Shown here piece by piece: positions 7,323-16,363 of a stretch of DNA of 35,266 bases. Made by a program: the position numbers and the translations under genes. The DNA is taken from NCBI GenBank assembly GCA_020445665.1, contig JAGRGD010000159.1:1-35266 (forward strand), in the 5' to 3' direction. Every line of letters starts with the position of its first letter. Position 1 is the first letter of the stretch. The notes beneath the pieces were generated by a model. It saw only the letters and a list, made by a program, of their open reading frames with translations, made no database searches and had not been told where the DNA came from. This stretch comes from Rhodocyclaceae bacterium. Its GTDB lineage: Bacteria; Pseudomonadota; Gammaproteobacteria; Burkholderiales; Rhodocyclaceae.

Positions 7323-9446
7323 ATGAAAACGCTGGTACGTGTGGTGCTTGGGGGGGGCGTGCTGGTGCTGCTCGCTGCAGCCGCCTTGTTCGCCTATCTC
7401 AAGTTCGTCTTCGACCCCAACGACTTTCGCGAACGTCTCGGCGAGGCGACGCGCGAGGCGACCGGCCGAGAACTCGTGATCGAGGGGGACCTCGGCTTGT
7501 CGGTGTTTCCCTGGCTGGGTGTCAGCATCGGCGCAGCCCGGCTCGGCAACGCCGAGGGCTTCTCGCAGCAGACTTTCGCCAGCATCCGCTCAGCCCAGGT
7601 GCGGGCCTTGCTGATGCCGCTGTTCTCGGGCCGCATCGAGGTGGATCGGGTGAACCTGGACGGCCTCGTGCTGAACCTCGAGGTCGATGACGGTGGGCGG
7701 ACCAACTGGGCGGATCTGGCGCGGTCCGGCGGTGGCAGCGCGGGCGATGCCGCGTCACCACCGGACGCGCCGGAGCCGGCAGCAGGCGGCGGCTTCGACC
7801 CGGCCGGCCTGGTGTTTGGTGGCCTGTCCCTGCGCGATGCCACGATCCGCTGGAACGATCGCCAGAGCGGCGCCAGCTATCGCGTACAGGAGCTCGAAGT
7901 GGACACCGGGCGGTTCGCCACCGGCGAACCTTTGCCTCTGAGCCTGAAGGCGCGGGTGATGGGCGAGCAGCCCTCCCTCGACGCGCGGCTTGCGCTCGAC
8001 GCCACGGCGCACCTCGACCTCGCAGTCGGCCGGCACCGCCTCGAGGGCTTGCGCCTCGAGGTGGAGGCCACGGGCGACGCGCTGCCAGGGCGCCAGCTAG
8101 CGGCGAAGCTCCAGGCCGAGGTCGCCGCAGATCTGGCCCAGGGCACGCTGCGCATCGACGACCTGGCATTAAAGGCTTACGAGCTGGGGCTCTCCGGCGC
8201 GCTCGCGGTCGAGGGGCTGGAGACGGCGCCGCAGGTGTCTGGCGCGCTTGCGCTGGCGGCGTTCAATCCGGCGCAGCTTGCAGGCGCCCTCGGTGTGACC
8301 CTCCCTCCGACCCGGGATGCGACGGTCCTGCAACGGGCCTCGGCCACGCTCACGCTGGCCGCCTCGCCGAACTCGGCCGCGGTTGACGAGCTGGTGCTCG
8401 TGCTCGACGACACCACGGCCCGTGGGCGGGTCCAGGTCAGCGACTTCACCGGTCCGTCCCTGGCCTTCGAACTGACGGTGGATGCCTTCGACGCCGATCG
8501 CTACCTGCCACCGGACGCCGAAGGCAAGGCGTCCGGCTCGGGCGCGGGGGATCCGCCAGCGGATCAGCCGGCCCCCGCCGGACCGCTGATTCCGCCCGGG
8601 CTGGTGGTCGATGGCACGTTCTCGCTCGGTCGTCTGAAGGTGTCCGGGCTGAGCCTGTCGGACATTCGCCTGCCGGTCACGGTCAAGGGCGGACAGGCGC
8701 GGATCACCCCGGAAGCCTCGCTCTACGAGGGACGCTACCAGGGCAATATCGGTCTCGACGGCCGCGGTCCGGTGCCCAGGGTGGGCCTGGACGAAACCCT
8801 CGCCGGGGTCGCCATCGGCCCGCTCACCCGCGACCTCACCGGCGAGGCGCCGAAGCTCACCGGCAAGGCCAGCGTCGCGGCGAAACTCGCCCTTGAGGGA
8901 CTGGGCGATGCGGCCATCCGTCGCTCGCTGGCCGGTACCGTCCGCCTCGACTTCGCCAATGGCGCCGTCAAGGGCGTCAACCTGGCGGCCATGATGCGCC
9001 AGGCCGAAGCCTTGCTCACCGGTCAGCCGGCGCCGAAGGAGAGCGGCCCCAACGAGACCGACTTCACCGATATGAAGGCCACGCTGCAGATCCGCGACGG
9101 TGTCGCCCGCAACGATGACCTGACGATGCGCTCGCCGCTGCTCCGGGTGCGTGGCGACGGTTCGGCCAATCTCGTCGAGGAGTCGGTTGATTATCTGGTG
9201 CGCACCTCGGTGGTCGGCACCCTGACCGGGCAGGGGGGGAAGCCCCTCGAGAAGGTCAAGGGCGTGACGGTGCCGGTGCGTGTGCGGGGCAGTTTCGACG
9301 ACCCGAAGGTCGCGCTCGACGCCCAGGCCCTGCTCGAGGACAACTTCAAGGAGAAGCTCGAGGAAAAGAAGCAGGAGGTCAAGAAGAAAGCCGAGGACAA
9401 GCTCAAGCAGGAGTTGCAGAAAGGCTTGCAGAACCTCTTCAAGTAG
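7323..9446 (+). CDS. AsmA family protein
   Basis: A 707-residue inner-membrane-anchored periplasmic protein of the AsmA/YhjG/TamB-like group. Members of this group are implicated in outer-membrane biogenesis and phospholipid transport. One N-terminal helix (about 4-25) leads into the AsmA N-domain: FDPNDFRERL, then GRELVIEGDLGLSVFPWLGV. A long beta-rich region contains two Pro/Ala/Gly-rich linkers (about 140-160 and 398-420). A conserved C-terminal AsmA segment follows, with LTGKASVAAKLALEGLGD, FANGAVKGVNLAAMMRQAE and FDDPKVALD. The last ~50 residues are a Lys/Glu-rich amphipathic helix ending in FK. A run of eight G (7350-7357) occurs at codons 10-12 within the membrane anchor. Function within the family is inferred. 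Confidence 0.88.
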   Translation: MKTLVRVVLGGGVLVLLAAAALFAYLKFVFDPNDFRERLGEATREATGRELVIEGDLGLSVFPWLGVSIGAARLGNAEGFSQQTFASIRSAQVRALLMPLFSGRIEVDRVNLDGLVLNLEVDDGGRTNWADLARSGGGSAGDAASPPDAPEPAAGGGFDPAGLVFGGLSLRDATIRWNDRQSGASYRVQELEVDTGRFATGEPLPLSLKARVMGEQPSLDARLALDATAHLDLAVGRHRLEGLRLEVEATGDALPGRQLAAKLQAEVAADLAQGTLRIDDLALKAYELGLSGALAVEGLETAPQVSGALALAAFNPAQLAGALGVTLPPTRDATVLQRASATLTLAASPNSAAVDELVLVLDDTTARGRVQVSDFTGPSLAFELTVDAFDADRYLPPDAEGKASGSGAGDPPADQPAPAGPLIPPGLVVDGTFSLGRLKVSGLSLSDIRLPVTVKGGQARITPEASLYEGRYQGNIGLDGRGPVPRVGLDETLAGVAIGPLTRDLTGEAPKLTGKASVAAKLALEGLGDAAIRRSLAGTVRLDFANGAVKGVNLAAMMRQAEALLTGQPAPKESGPNETDFTDMKATLQIRDGVARNDDLTMRSPLLRVRGDGSANLVEESVDYLVRTSVVGTLTGQGGKPLEKVKGVTVPVRVRGSFDDPKVALDAQALLEDNFKEKLEEKKQEVKKKAEDKLKQELQKGLQNLFK

Positions 9447-9574
9447 GGTCGTGGCGCGCTGGCATCTTCCGCACTTTCCGTTGGTTTTCTCGGTGAAGGC
9501 CACACTCAAGCTGCATGGTGGTATGCCGATAGCCCAAGTGCGGGCCGCTGTCCCGCGGCCAACCGGGAGGCGAC

Positions 9575-10804
9575 ATGAAGATCGATCCGCATCGCGTCAT
9601 CTGCGCGCTGACCAGCGTGCTGGATTTCGTTGGCATCGACGAGGTCCAGCACGGCAAGCGGGTGGCCTGGATGGCCGAATCGATCGCGCGCGAACTGGAT
9701 TGGCCGGACGAGGAACTCGGCTTCGCCTTCTACGCCGGCATGCTCCACGACTGTGGCGTCTCCAGGGCCTCCGAACATCGCAAGCTGACCGATGCCCTGC
9801 TGTGGTCCGGTGCCGACGATCACTGCCTGCGGGGCGAGAACTATCTGCTCGAGTGCGCGCCGCTGAGGCGCTTCGCACCGGTTGTGCGCTGGCATCACAC
9901 GCCATGGTCGGTGCTCGCGTCGCAGGAACTCCCCGAACGCGTGAAACGGCACGCCAACCTGATCTTCCTGGCCGACCGGATCGATGTGCTGCAGGCGCCG
10001 CACCTGAACACCCGCCAGGTCGATGACGCGATCCTGATGGCGCGTGACGGGCTCGTCGAGACGGTGCGGGAGTACGCCGGCCACCTCTTCTCGCCGGCGC
10101 TTGTGGACGCCTTCGCATCGGTCGCGCGGCGGGAGTCCTTCTGGCTCGCAATGGACCCGTTCTATCTGCTCGAATACCTGGAGAACTACCGCCTGGCCTC
10201 ACCGGTGAGCGATCTGGGCAGCGCCGAGGTGCTGGCCCTCGCGCGCCTGTTTGCCCGCGTCGTGGACGCCAAGAGCCCATTCACCCACGAGCACTCGGTG
10301 CGGGTCGCCAAGGTCGCACGACGTCTGTTCGAACTGGCCGACGGCGACGCGGACCAGATCGACAATTTCGAGGTGGCGGCGTTGTTGCACGACATCGGCA
10401 AGCTGCGGGTGCCGGACGAGATCCTCGACAAGCCGGGCCCGCTTGACCGGGCCGAGCGGGCCATGATCAGCCGCCACAGCTACGACACCTTCCGGATCCT
10501 GAATCGGGTCTTTCCGGATTCGCCGATTCCGTCCTGGGCGGCTGCCCATCACGAGAACCTGCTCGGCACGGGTTACCCCTTCCATCGCGGCGCCGGTGAA
10601 ATCGATGTGGCGACCCGGGTCCTTTCTGTCGCCGATGTGCTGCAGGCCCTGTCCCAGGACCGTCCCTACCGGGGCCGCCTCGGCAGCCACGATGTGGGCA
10701 TGCGGCTGGAGGCCATGGGAGACGAGGGCAAGCTCGACGACGAGATCGTCCACCTTGCCCTGTTGAACCTGGAGGAGCTTTACCACCTTGCCACCGTCGG
10801 CTGA
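9575..10804 (+). CDS. tandem HD-domain protein with C-terminal HD-GYP (putative cyclic-di-GMP phosphodiesterase)
   Basis: A 409-residue cytoplasmic protein with two HD domains and no receiver or membrane segment. The first (about 20-140) has MLHDCG (His57/Asp58), a His pair at 107-108 and LADRID. The second (about 220-395) has the HD-GYP signature: EHS, LLHDIGKLRVPDEIL (His272/Asp273), the HH pair at 325-326 and GTGYP at 331-335. Canonical HHExxDGxGYP is here HHENLLGTGYP, so the Asp-Gly step is changed to Leu-Gly. HD-GYP enzymes hydrolyse cyclic-di-GMP. The ribosome site GGGAGG precedes the ATG at 9575. It is 128 nt downstream of the AsmA gene and convergent with the next gene. Confidence 0.85.
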   Translation: MKIDPHRVICALTSVLDFVGIDEVQHGKRVAWMAESIARELDWPDEELGFAFYAGMLHDCGVSRASEHRKLTDALLWSGADDHCLRGENYLLECAPLRRFAPVVRWHHTPWSVLASQELPERVKRHANLIFLADRIDVLQAPHLNTRQVDDAILMARDGLVETVREYAGHLFSPALVDAFASVARRESFWLAMDPFYLLEYLENYRLASPVSDLGSAEVLALARLFARVVDAKSPFTHEHSVRVAKVARRLFELADGDADQIDNFEVAALLHDIGKLRVPDEILDKPGPLDRAERAMISRHSYDTFRILNRVFPDSPIPSWAAAHHENLLGTGYPFHRGAGEIDVATRVLSVADVLQALSQDRPYRGRLGSHDVGMRLEAMGDEGKLDDEIVHLALLNLEELYHLATVG

Positions 10805-10839
10805 CGGGATAGCCAGCCGGACGTGGCACGCCAGGCGAC

Positions 10840-12147
10840 CTACCAGTAGCGCATCGCGTCGCCGAACAGCATGCCGAGGCCTTCCTCGGTGACGGCTTTC
10901 GGCGCGTTGCGCACCAGCCGCTGCTGGGCCCAGGCCCCGGCCGCCAGGGTCGGCAGGTCGTCCGTGGTGAAGCCCACGCCACCCACGCCGTTGGGGATGC
11001 CGGTGGTGCGCATCAGGTCGATCAGGCGACGGGCGACCCGTTCGCCCGCGTCGTCGAGGGAGGCGCCGGCCACGTCGGCCCCCAGCCAGCGGGCCGCATC
11101 GAGATGGCGTTCCGGGCAGGCGTCGGCGGTAAAGCGGAACACTGCCGGGGCGTTGACGATCACCGACATGCCGTGGGGCACCATCGGGTGGTCGTCGGGG
11201 TAGTCGGGGGCGTGGAAGTCGCGCACGCCGCCGGCCACCGCGTAGGACATGCCGTGGGGCAGGTGCACGCCGGCGTTGCCGAAGGCGATGCCCGCCAGCG
11301 TCGCGGCGAACATCATGCCGTCACGGGCCTCCCGGTCGTCGGCACTGGCCACCGCGCGCTCGAGGAAGCGGCCGGTCAGCTTCAGCGCCTCCTTGCAGCC
11401 CACGTCGCTCCACGGGTTGGCACCCTGGCTCATCGGGCGCAGGGAAGGACGATCGGCCGCCGCGCGCTGGGTGTGGGGCAGGGCGGTGAAGGACTCGATG
11501 GCGTGGGAGAGCACGTCGAAGCCCGAGGCCGCGACCACCGAGGCCGGCAGGGTGTAGGTGGTCATCGGGTCGATCAGCGCCTGGGTCGGGCGCAGCCGCT
11601 TCGAGACGATGCCGGTCTTCACGTGTTTCTCTACGTAGTCGAAGATCGCGATGCCGGTGCATTCGGCGCCGGTGCCGGAGGTGGTCGGGCAGGCGATGTG
11701 GGGCTTGAGCGGGCCGGGCACCGGGCGCGCCTCGCCGATCGGGGCGTTCACGTAGGCGGCGAACTCGGCCGGGTAGCTGGCGTAGAGGTTGGCGGCCTTG
11801 GCGGTGTCGATGACCGAGCCGCCGCCCAGCGAGACGTAGCCGTCGAAGCGGCCCTCGGTGGCGAAGCGGGCCGCGGCCAGGAACGAGGCGTCGGTGGGCT
11901 CCACCTTGACCTCGTCATAGACCACCACGTCGAGACCGGCCGCCTTGAGGGAGTCGCGCACCACGGCCAGGTGCTCGAGACCGGCCAGGCGCGGATCGGT
12001 GAACAGCGCGACCCGTTTCATGCCGTGGCTGGCGGCGTGGTCGCCGGCCTCACGCAGGCAGCCCGGCCCGAAGGTGATGGCCGAGACGTCGACGGCGAAG
12101 GCGGCATCGCCGCCCGGGGTCAGGGCGTAATGGTGGCAACAGGACAT
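10840..12147 (-). CDS. hydroxyacid-oxoacid transhydrogenase (iron-containing alcohol dehydrogenase family)
   Basis: A 435-residue group III iron-dependent dehydrogenase resembling mitochondrial ADHFE1 along its full length. Shared stretches include [57 protein letters not shown] and [10 protein letters not shown]. The nucleotide loop GGGS is at 108-111. Metal ligands by family alignment are Asp211, His215, His298 and His325. HOT transfers hydride from 4-hydroxybutyrate (and related 2-hydroxyacids) to 2-oxoglutarate without free NAD exchange. The N-terminus MSCCHHYAL has a Cys-Cys-His-His cluster of unknown role. The ribosome site GGGAGGAGA lies 7-8 nt before the ATG. It lies downstream of the RlmI-like gene (93-nt gap) and may be transcribed alone. 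Confidence 0.88.
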   Translation of the reverse strand: MSCCHHYALTPGGDAAFAVDVSAITFGPGCLREAGDHAASHGMKRVALFTDPRLAGLEHLAVVRDSLKAAGLDVVVYDEVKVEPTDASFLAAARFATEGRFDGYVSLGGGSVIDTAKAANLYASYPAEFAAYVNAPIGEARPVPGPLKPHIACPTTSGTGAECTGIAIFDYVEKHVKTGIVSKRLRPTQALIDPMTTYTLPASVVAASGFDVLSHAIESFTALPHTQRAAADRPSLRPMSQGANPWSDVGCKEALKLTGRFLERAVASADDREARDGMMFAATLAGIAFGNAGVHLPHGMSYAVAGGVRDFHAPDYPDDHPMVPHGMSVIVNAPAVFRFTADACPERHLDAARWLGADVAGASLDDAGERVARRLIDLMRTTGIPNGVGGVGFTTDDLPTLAAGAWAQQRLVRNAPKAVTEEGLGMLFGDAMRYW

Positions 12148-12240
12148 GGGCGTCTCCTCCCGGTTATGGTTTTGGCATGGCCCGGCGGGCCGCGTTTCGA
12201 CCCATTGTCGTCACCCGGGCCGTCGCGGGCAAGCCGGGGC

Positions 12241-13260
12241 TCAGACGCGCAGCGCCACGGTCTTCAGGGGCGGGCGGCCATCGAAGCTCGGGAAGTCGGC
12301 ATCGGGGACGATCCATTCGGCGTCCCGTACCGTGCGGCCGGCCTTGGCGGCGGAGCGTCGCAACTGGTCGAGCCAGGCGTCGGCGTCCGCTTCGGCGACG
12401 TTGTTGCAGCATACGATCGTGCCGCCCTCGGCCGTCGCCAGCAGGGCCGGCTTGAAGAGCGCCGGGTAGTCGCGCACCAGGTCCACAACGCCGAACGGGC
12501 TCTTGGCGTAGCGGGGCGGGTCCAGGAACACGAGGTCGAACTGTCGCGGCGCGAGCTCCGGGAACGGGGGAAGGCGCTTGCCGCGGACGACCTTCGCCTG
12601 GCCGATGCCGGCGAGTTGTCGCACCGCCGGGAAGATGTCGCTGTGGACGAAGCGGGGGCGGCGGGGCAGCTCGTTCTCGCGGGCGTTGTCCTTGCCGACC
12701 CGAAGCGCCGATTCTGCGAAGTCCACGTTCATGACGAAGCTGGCGCCGGCCTGCGCCGCCACGGTGCCGACGCCGCAGGTGTAGGCGAAGAGGTTCAGCA
12801 CCGAGCGGCCGGCCGCTTCGGCCTTGACCCAGCGGCGGGCGGCGCGCAGATCGAGAAACAGCCACGGGTCCTGGCCCGCGTGGCGCGCCTGGAAGCGGAA
12901 GCGAATGCCGTGCTCGCGGACCGTCCGGGGCGTATGGGCGATGGCCTTGAGGTCGTCGGACAGCGGGTTCGCGACGCGCGAGCCGCGGCCGCTGCGATCA
13001 TTGACGATCAGCGGCATGGCGGGGTGGAGGGTGGCCACGAAGCGCGCGACGGTCTCGGTCGAGGGCGTGTCGACCGGTGTGTGGAAGCTCTGCAGCAGGG
13101 CCACATCGCCATAGCGGTCCAGCGTCACGCCGGGCCAGCCCTCGACGGTGCCGTGGAACAGCCGGTAGCAGTCGGTCTGCTCGCGGGAGAGCTGCGCCAG
13201 CAACTCGTCGCGGGCGTCGTGGGCGCGGACCAGCGCCGCGGTCAGTTCGTCGGGTGTCAT
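12241..13260 (-). CDS. RlmI/RlmK-like class I SAM-dependent RNA methyltransferase
   Basis: A 339-residue protein. An N-terminal domain (about 30-120) carries the YRLFHGTVEGWPGVTLDRYGD motif seen after the PUA domain in RlmI. The Rossmann methyltransferase domain (about 140-339) has SAM motif I in LNLFAYTCGVGT, the acidic NVDFAE motif, DPPRYAKS (motif IV, Asp-Pro-Pro) and a CCNN segment. It lacks the N-terminal PUA domain and is about 55 residues shorter than E. coli RlmI (m5C1962 of 23S rRNA), so target and position are uncertain. The gene is separated from the upstream cys operon by a terminator. Confidence 0.82.
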   Translation of the reverse strand: MTPDELTAALVRAHDARDELLAQLSREQTDCYRLFHGTVEGWPGVTLDRYGDVALLQSFHTPVDTPSTETVARFVATLHPAMPLIVNDRSGRGSRVANPLSDDLKAIAHTPRTVREHGIRFRFQARHAGQDPWLFLDLRAARRWVKAEAAGRSVLNLFAYTCGVGTVAAQAGASFVMNVDFAESALRVGKDNARENELPRRPRFVHSDIFPAVRQLAGIGQAKVVRGKRLPPFPELAPRQFDLVFLDPPRYAKSPFGVVDLVRDYPALFKPALLATAEGGTIVCCNNVAEADADAWLDQLRRSAAKAGRTVRDAEWIVPDADFPSFDGRPPLKTVALRV

Positions 13261-13312
13261 GGTCCGGTCTCTGGGGAAGGTGCCGCGATGGTAGCGCGCC
13301 CGGCCGCGCGCG

Positions 13313-13339
13313 CAAGAAAAAGGCCGCGTCGCCGCGGCC
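13313..13339 (-). terminator. rho-independent terminator of the cys operon
   Basis: On the minus strand GGCCGCG-GCGA-CGCGGCC (7-bp perfect stem, 4-nt loop, 13322-13339) is followed by TTTTTCTTG (13313-13321). It lies about 25 nt after the cysH stop and before the RlmI-like gene. Confidence 0.8.
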
Positions 13340-13362
13340 CGTGATGTGGCGTCGTGCAGTGC

Positions 13363-14130
13363 TCAGCCCTTGACGTGGAGCCCGCACTCCTTGAGCGTCG
13401 GGTCCTCCCACCACCAGCGGCCGGCGCGGACGTCCTCGCCCACCGCGATCGCCCGGGTGCAGGGCGCACAGCCGATGCTGGGGTAGAACTGGTCGTGCAG
13501 GTCGCTGTAGGGCACCTCGTGGATGCGGATGAAGGCCCACACCTCGTTCTCGCTCCAGTCGGTCAGCGGATTGAGCTTGACCAGGCCGTTGCCCTCGTCG
13601 AACTCGCGTGCCGGCAGGCCGGTGCGGGTCGTGGACTGGGCGGCCCGCAGGCCGGTGATCCAGGCCTGCATGCCCGACAGGGCCCGGCGAAGGGGCTCCA
13701 CCTTGCGGATCTGGCAGCAGCGCTTGCGCAGGTCGATCGACTCGTAGAAGGCGTTGATACCCTCGCCGCGGACGTAGGCCTCGACCGCTGCCGCGTCCGG
13801 GAAGTAGATCTTGAGCCGCGTGTCGTAGTGCTTCTCGACGCGCGACATCAGGTCGTACGTTTCGCCGGGCAGGCGGCCCGTATCGAGGGAGAAGATCTCG
13901 ATGGGCAGTCCGAGCCGCAGGATCAGCTCGGTCAGCACCATGTCCTCGGCGCCGAAGCTGTTGGCGAAGGTGACCGCGCCGTCACCGCCGAACTCGGCGA
14001 CCGTGGCCGTCAGCAGTTCGCGGGCCGCGGTGGCCTTCTGTTCCACCGACGCGCGCAGGGCATCCGTCAGCTCGGGCCGGGTGGCCGGGTTGCCGGCGCG
14101 GGGGCGCAGCATCGAGACGCTGCCGCTCAT
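13363..14130 (-). CDS. cysH: assimilatory adenylyl-sulfate (APS) reductase, CysH family
   Basis: A 255-residue thioredoxin-dependent reductase that makes sulfite from activated sulfate. The N-type ATP-pyrophosphatase fold shows TFANSFGAEDMVL and SLDTGRLPGETY. Cys138-Cys139 (KRCCQIRKVEPL) and Cys221/Cys224 (GCAPCTRAI) form the [4Fe-4S] ligand set. This set distinguishes APS-using reductases from the cluster-free PAPS enzyme of enteric bacteria. The catalytic cysteine is Cys249 in KECGLHVKG near the C-terminus. The ATG at 14130 overlaps the stop of the DUF934 gene (ATGA type), so translation is coupled. It is the last gene of the operon. Confidence 0.93.
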   Translation of the reverse strand: MSGSVSMLRPRAGNPATRPELTDALRASVEQKATAARELLTATVAEFGGDGAVTFANSFGAEDMVLTELILRLGLPIEIFSLDTGRLPGETYDLMSRVEKHYDTRLKIYFPDAAAVEAYVRGEGINAFYESIDLRKRCCQIRKVEPLRRALSGMQAWITGLRAAQSTTRTGLPAREFDEGNGLVKLNPLTDWSENEVWAFIRIHEVPYSDLHDQFYPSIGCAPCTRAIAVGEDVRAGRWWWEDPTLKECGLHVKG

Positions 14131-14642
14131 GCCGCCACCTGCTGCCGCTGGTGGCGGCGCCAGACCGGCTCGGGTCGGTCGATCGCCCCCTGGTAGGGCT
14201 CCGAGAAGTCGCCCAGGCTGGCCAGGGACGCGACCAGCTGTTCGTCCGTGTAGCGGCCTTCCGCCGGCTGCAGGGCGTCGAAGCCGCAGCGCGTCAGGTA
14301 GAAGAACTGGTCGCGCAGCACCTCGCCGATGGCCCGCAGTTCGCCGCGGTAGCCGTAGCGGCTGCGCAGCAGCGCCGCGCTCGAGTAGCCGCGCCCGTCG
14401 GCGAACTTGGGAAACTCGATGGCGACCACCGCCAGGGATGGGAGGGCGTCGGCGAGTTCTGCCGGATCCTCGTCGGGCGCCAGCCAGACACCGAGGTCGC
14501 CCCGGTCGGCCAGCTCGCCTGCCGCGCTCTGCCACAGGGCCAGCGGCACGATGACCGGCCCGGCCGGCACCTCGGTCGCGTCGGCCGGCAGCACCTGCCA
14601 GTTGTCGTCGACCACCTTTCCGTTCTTGATCAGCTTAGCCAT
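14127..14642 (-). CDS. DUF934 protein of the sulfite-reduction operon
   Basis: A 171-residue cytoplasmic protein recognisable as DUF934 from its context and from the EFPKFADGRGYSSAALLR segment followed by GELRAIGEVLRDQFFYLTRCGFDA. The N-terminus MAKLIKNGKVVDDNWQ is also typical. Proteins of this family sit between cysI and cysH in many alpha- and betaproteobacteria; their biochemical role is not settled. Its start overlaps the cysI stop by 8 nt, and its stop overlaps the cysH start by 4 nt, so the three are translated as a unit. Since no flavoprotein cysJ is present, a role in electron supply or assembly for CysI is possible, but this is inference. Confidence 0.85.
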   Translation of the reverse strand: MAKLIKNGKVVDDNWQVLPADATEVPAGPVIVPLALWQSAAGELADRGDLGVWLAPDEDPAELADALPSLAVVAIEFPKFADGRGYSSAALLRSRYGYRGELRAIGEVLRDQFFYLTRCGFDALQPAEGRYTDEQLVASLASLGDFSEPYQGAIDRPEPVWRRHQRQQVAA

Positions 14643-16317
14643 TGACCACCTTCTTCTTCACGTCACGGTCCGCATACACGCGGGTCTTGAACGGGGCGAT
14701 GCCGATGCGGCGGGCGGTGTCGATGAAGCGCTCGTCCGCGTGCCGTTCCTCGATGTAGATCTGGATGATGCGCTCGAGCACGTCGGGCATCTCGGCGCGG
14801 GCGAACGACGGGCCGATGACCTTGCCCAGCGAGGCCTGATTGCCCTGGGCGCCGCCGATCGTGACCTGGTACCACTCCTGCCCGTTCTTGTCGACGCCGA
14901 GGATGCCGATGTGGCCCACGTGGTGGTGACCACAGGCGTTCATGCAGCCGGAGATGTTGATCTCGATGTCGCCGATGTCGTGCAGGTAGTCGAGGTCGTC
15001 GAAGCGCTCCTGGATGGCTTCGGCCACCGGGATCGACTTGGCGTTCGCGAGGTTGCAGAAGTCGCCGCCGGGACAGCAGATCATGTCGGTCAGGAGGCCG
15101 ATGTTGGGCGTCGCCAGGCCGGCGTCCCGCGCCGCCTGCCAGACCGCGTAGAGGTCGGACTGGCGCACGTCGGCCAGCACCAGGTTCTGCTCGTGGGTGG
15201 AGCGGACCTCGCCGAAGCTGTAGCGATCGGCCCAGTCGGCCACCTGCTCGAGCTGCTCGGAGGTGATGTCGCCCGGCGCCACGCCGGTCTTCTTCAGGGA
15301 CAGCACCACCGAGGCGTAGCCCGGCTGCTTGTGGGTGCGCACATTGCGGCGCGCCCAGGCGGCGAAGGCCTTGTTGTCGGCCAGCTGGCGGTGGTAGCCG
15401 GCATCCTCGGCGGGCAGTGTCTCGTAGGCGGGATCGACGAAGTGCCCGGCGACGCGCGCCACCTCGGACTCGGTCAGGGTGCCCGGGCCGCCGCGGCTGT
15501 GCTGCCACTCGGCCTCGACCTGCTCGCGGAAGGCCTCGATGCCCATCGACTGGACCAGGATCTTGATCCGCGCCTTGTACATGTTGTCGCGCCGGCCGAA
15601 GCGGTTGTAGACCCGCAGGATCGCCTCGCAGTAGGTGATGATGTCCTGCCACGGCACGAAGGCCGAGATCTCCTTGCCGATGATCGGGGTGCGACCGAGG
15701 CCGCCGCCGACCAGCACCCGGAAACCGGTCTCGCCGGCGTCGTTGCGGACCAGGTCGAGGCCGATGTCGTGGCACTGGATGACGGCCCGGTCTTCGCTCG
15801 CGCCATTGACCGCGATCTTGAACTTGCGCGGCAGGTAGGCGAACTCCGGATGGAAGGTCGCCCACTGGCGCAGGATCTCCGCCCACGGCCGCGGATCGAT
15901 CACCTCGTCACCGGCCACGCCGGCGTACGGGTCGGACGTGAAGTTGCGGATGCAGTTGCCGGAGGTCTGGATGGCGTGCATCTCCACCTCGGCCAGTTCG
16001 GCGAGGATTTTCGGCACGTTCTCGAGGGCCGGCCAGTTGTACTGGATGTTCTGGCGGGTGCTGAAGTGCACGTAGCCCTTGTCGTAGTCGCGGGCGATGC
16101 GCGCGACGCGGCGCAGCTGCGCCGCGCTGAGCAGCCCGTACGGCACCGCGATGCGCAGCATCGGCGCCTGCTTCTGGATGTACAGGCCGTTCTGGAGGCG
16201 CAGGGGGCGATACTCGTCCTCGCTCAGCTCGCCCGCCAGGTAGCGGGTCGTCTGGTCGCTGAACTGCGCGACGCGCTCATCGACGATGCGCTGGTCGAAT
16301 GCGTCGTATCGATACAT
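14635..16317 (-). CDS. cysI: nitrite/sulfite reductase hemoprotein (assimilatory sulfite reductase)
   Basis: A 560-residue siroheme/[4Fe-4S] enzyme reducing sulfite to sulfide. Two ferredoxin-like repeats and two siroheme-binding halves are visible: GYVHFSTRQNIQYNW and TSGNCIRNFTSDPYAG in the first, STHEQNLVLADV in the second. Cluster ligands are C415-x5-C421 and C458-x3-C462 (GCMNACGHHH). The length is close to that of E. coli CysI. The ATG at 16317 gives MYRYDAFDQRIV with a purine-rich AGAGAGAG upstream. It belongs to tauE-cysI-DUF934-cysH. No CysJ partner is encoded nearby, so ferredoxin or another donor is expected. Confidence 0.94.
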   Translation of the reverse strand: MYRYDAFDQRIVDERVAQFSDQTTRYLAGELSEDEYRPLRLQNGLYIQKQAPMLRIAVPYGLLSAAQLRRVARIARDYDKGYVHFSTRQNIQYNWPALENVPKILAELAEVEMHAIQTSGNCIRNFTSDPYAGVAGDEVIDPRPWAEILRQWATFHPEFAYLPRKFKIAVNGASEDRAVIQCHDIGLDLVRNDAGETGFRVLVGGGLGRTPIIGKEISAFVPWQDIITYCEAILRVYNRFGRRDNMYKARIKILVQSMGIEAFREQVEAEWQHSRGGPGTLTESEVARVAGHFVDPAYETLPAEDAGYHRQLADNKAFAAWARRNVRTHKQPGYASVVLSLKKTGVAPGDITSEQLEQVADWADRYSFGEVRSTHEQNLVLADVRQSDLYAVWQAARDAGLATPNIGLLTDMICCPGGDFCNLANAKSIPVAEAIQERFDDLDYLHDIGDIEINISGCMNACGHHHVGHIGILGVDKNGQEWYQVTIGGAQGNQASLGKVIGPSFARAEMPDVLERIIQIYIEERHADERFIDTARRIGIAPFKTRVYADRDVKKKVVNG

Positions 16318-16363
16318 GAGGCAAATCTCTCTCTGTCGTGAATCGGGTGGGGGTGCGACGCCC

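Noticed and set aside
11104-13344. 746-residue open frame on the plus strand
   Set aside because: It runs antisense across two clear genes (the HOT and RlmI-like genes) and its translation is low-complexity Gly/Arg/Ala; a high-GC shadow frame.
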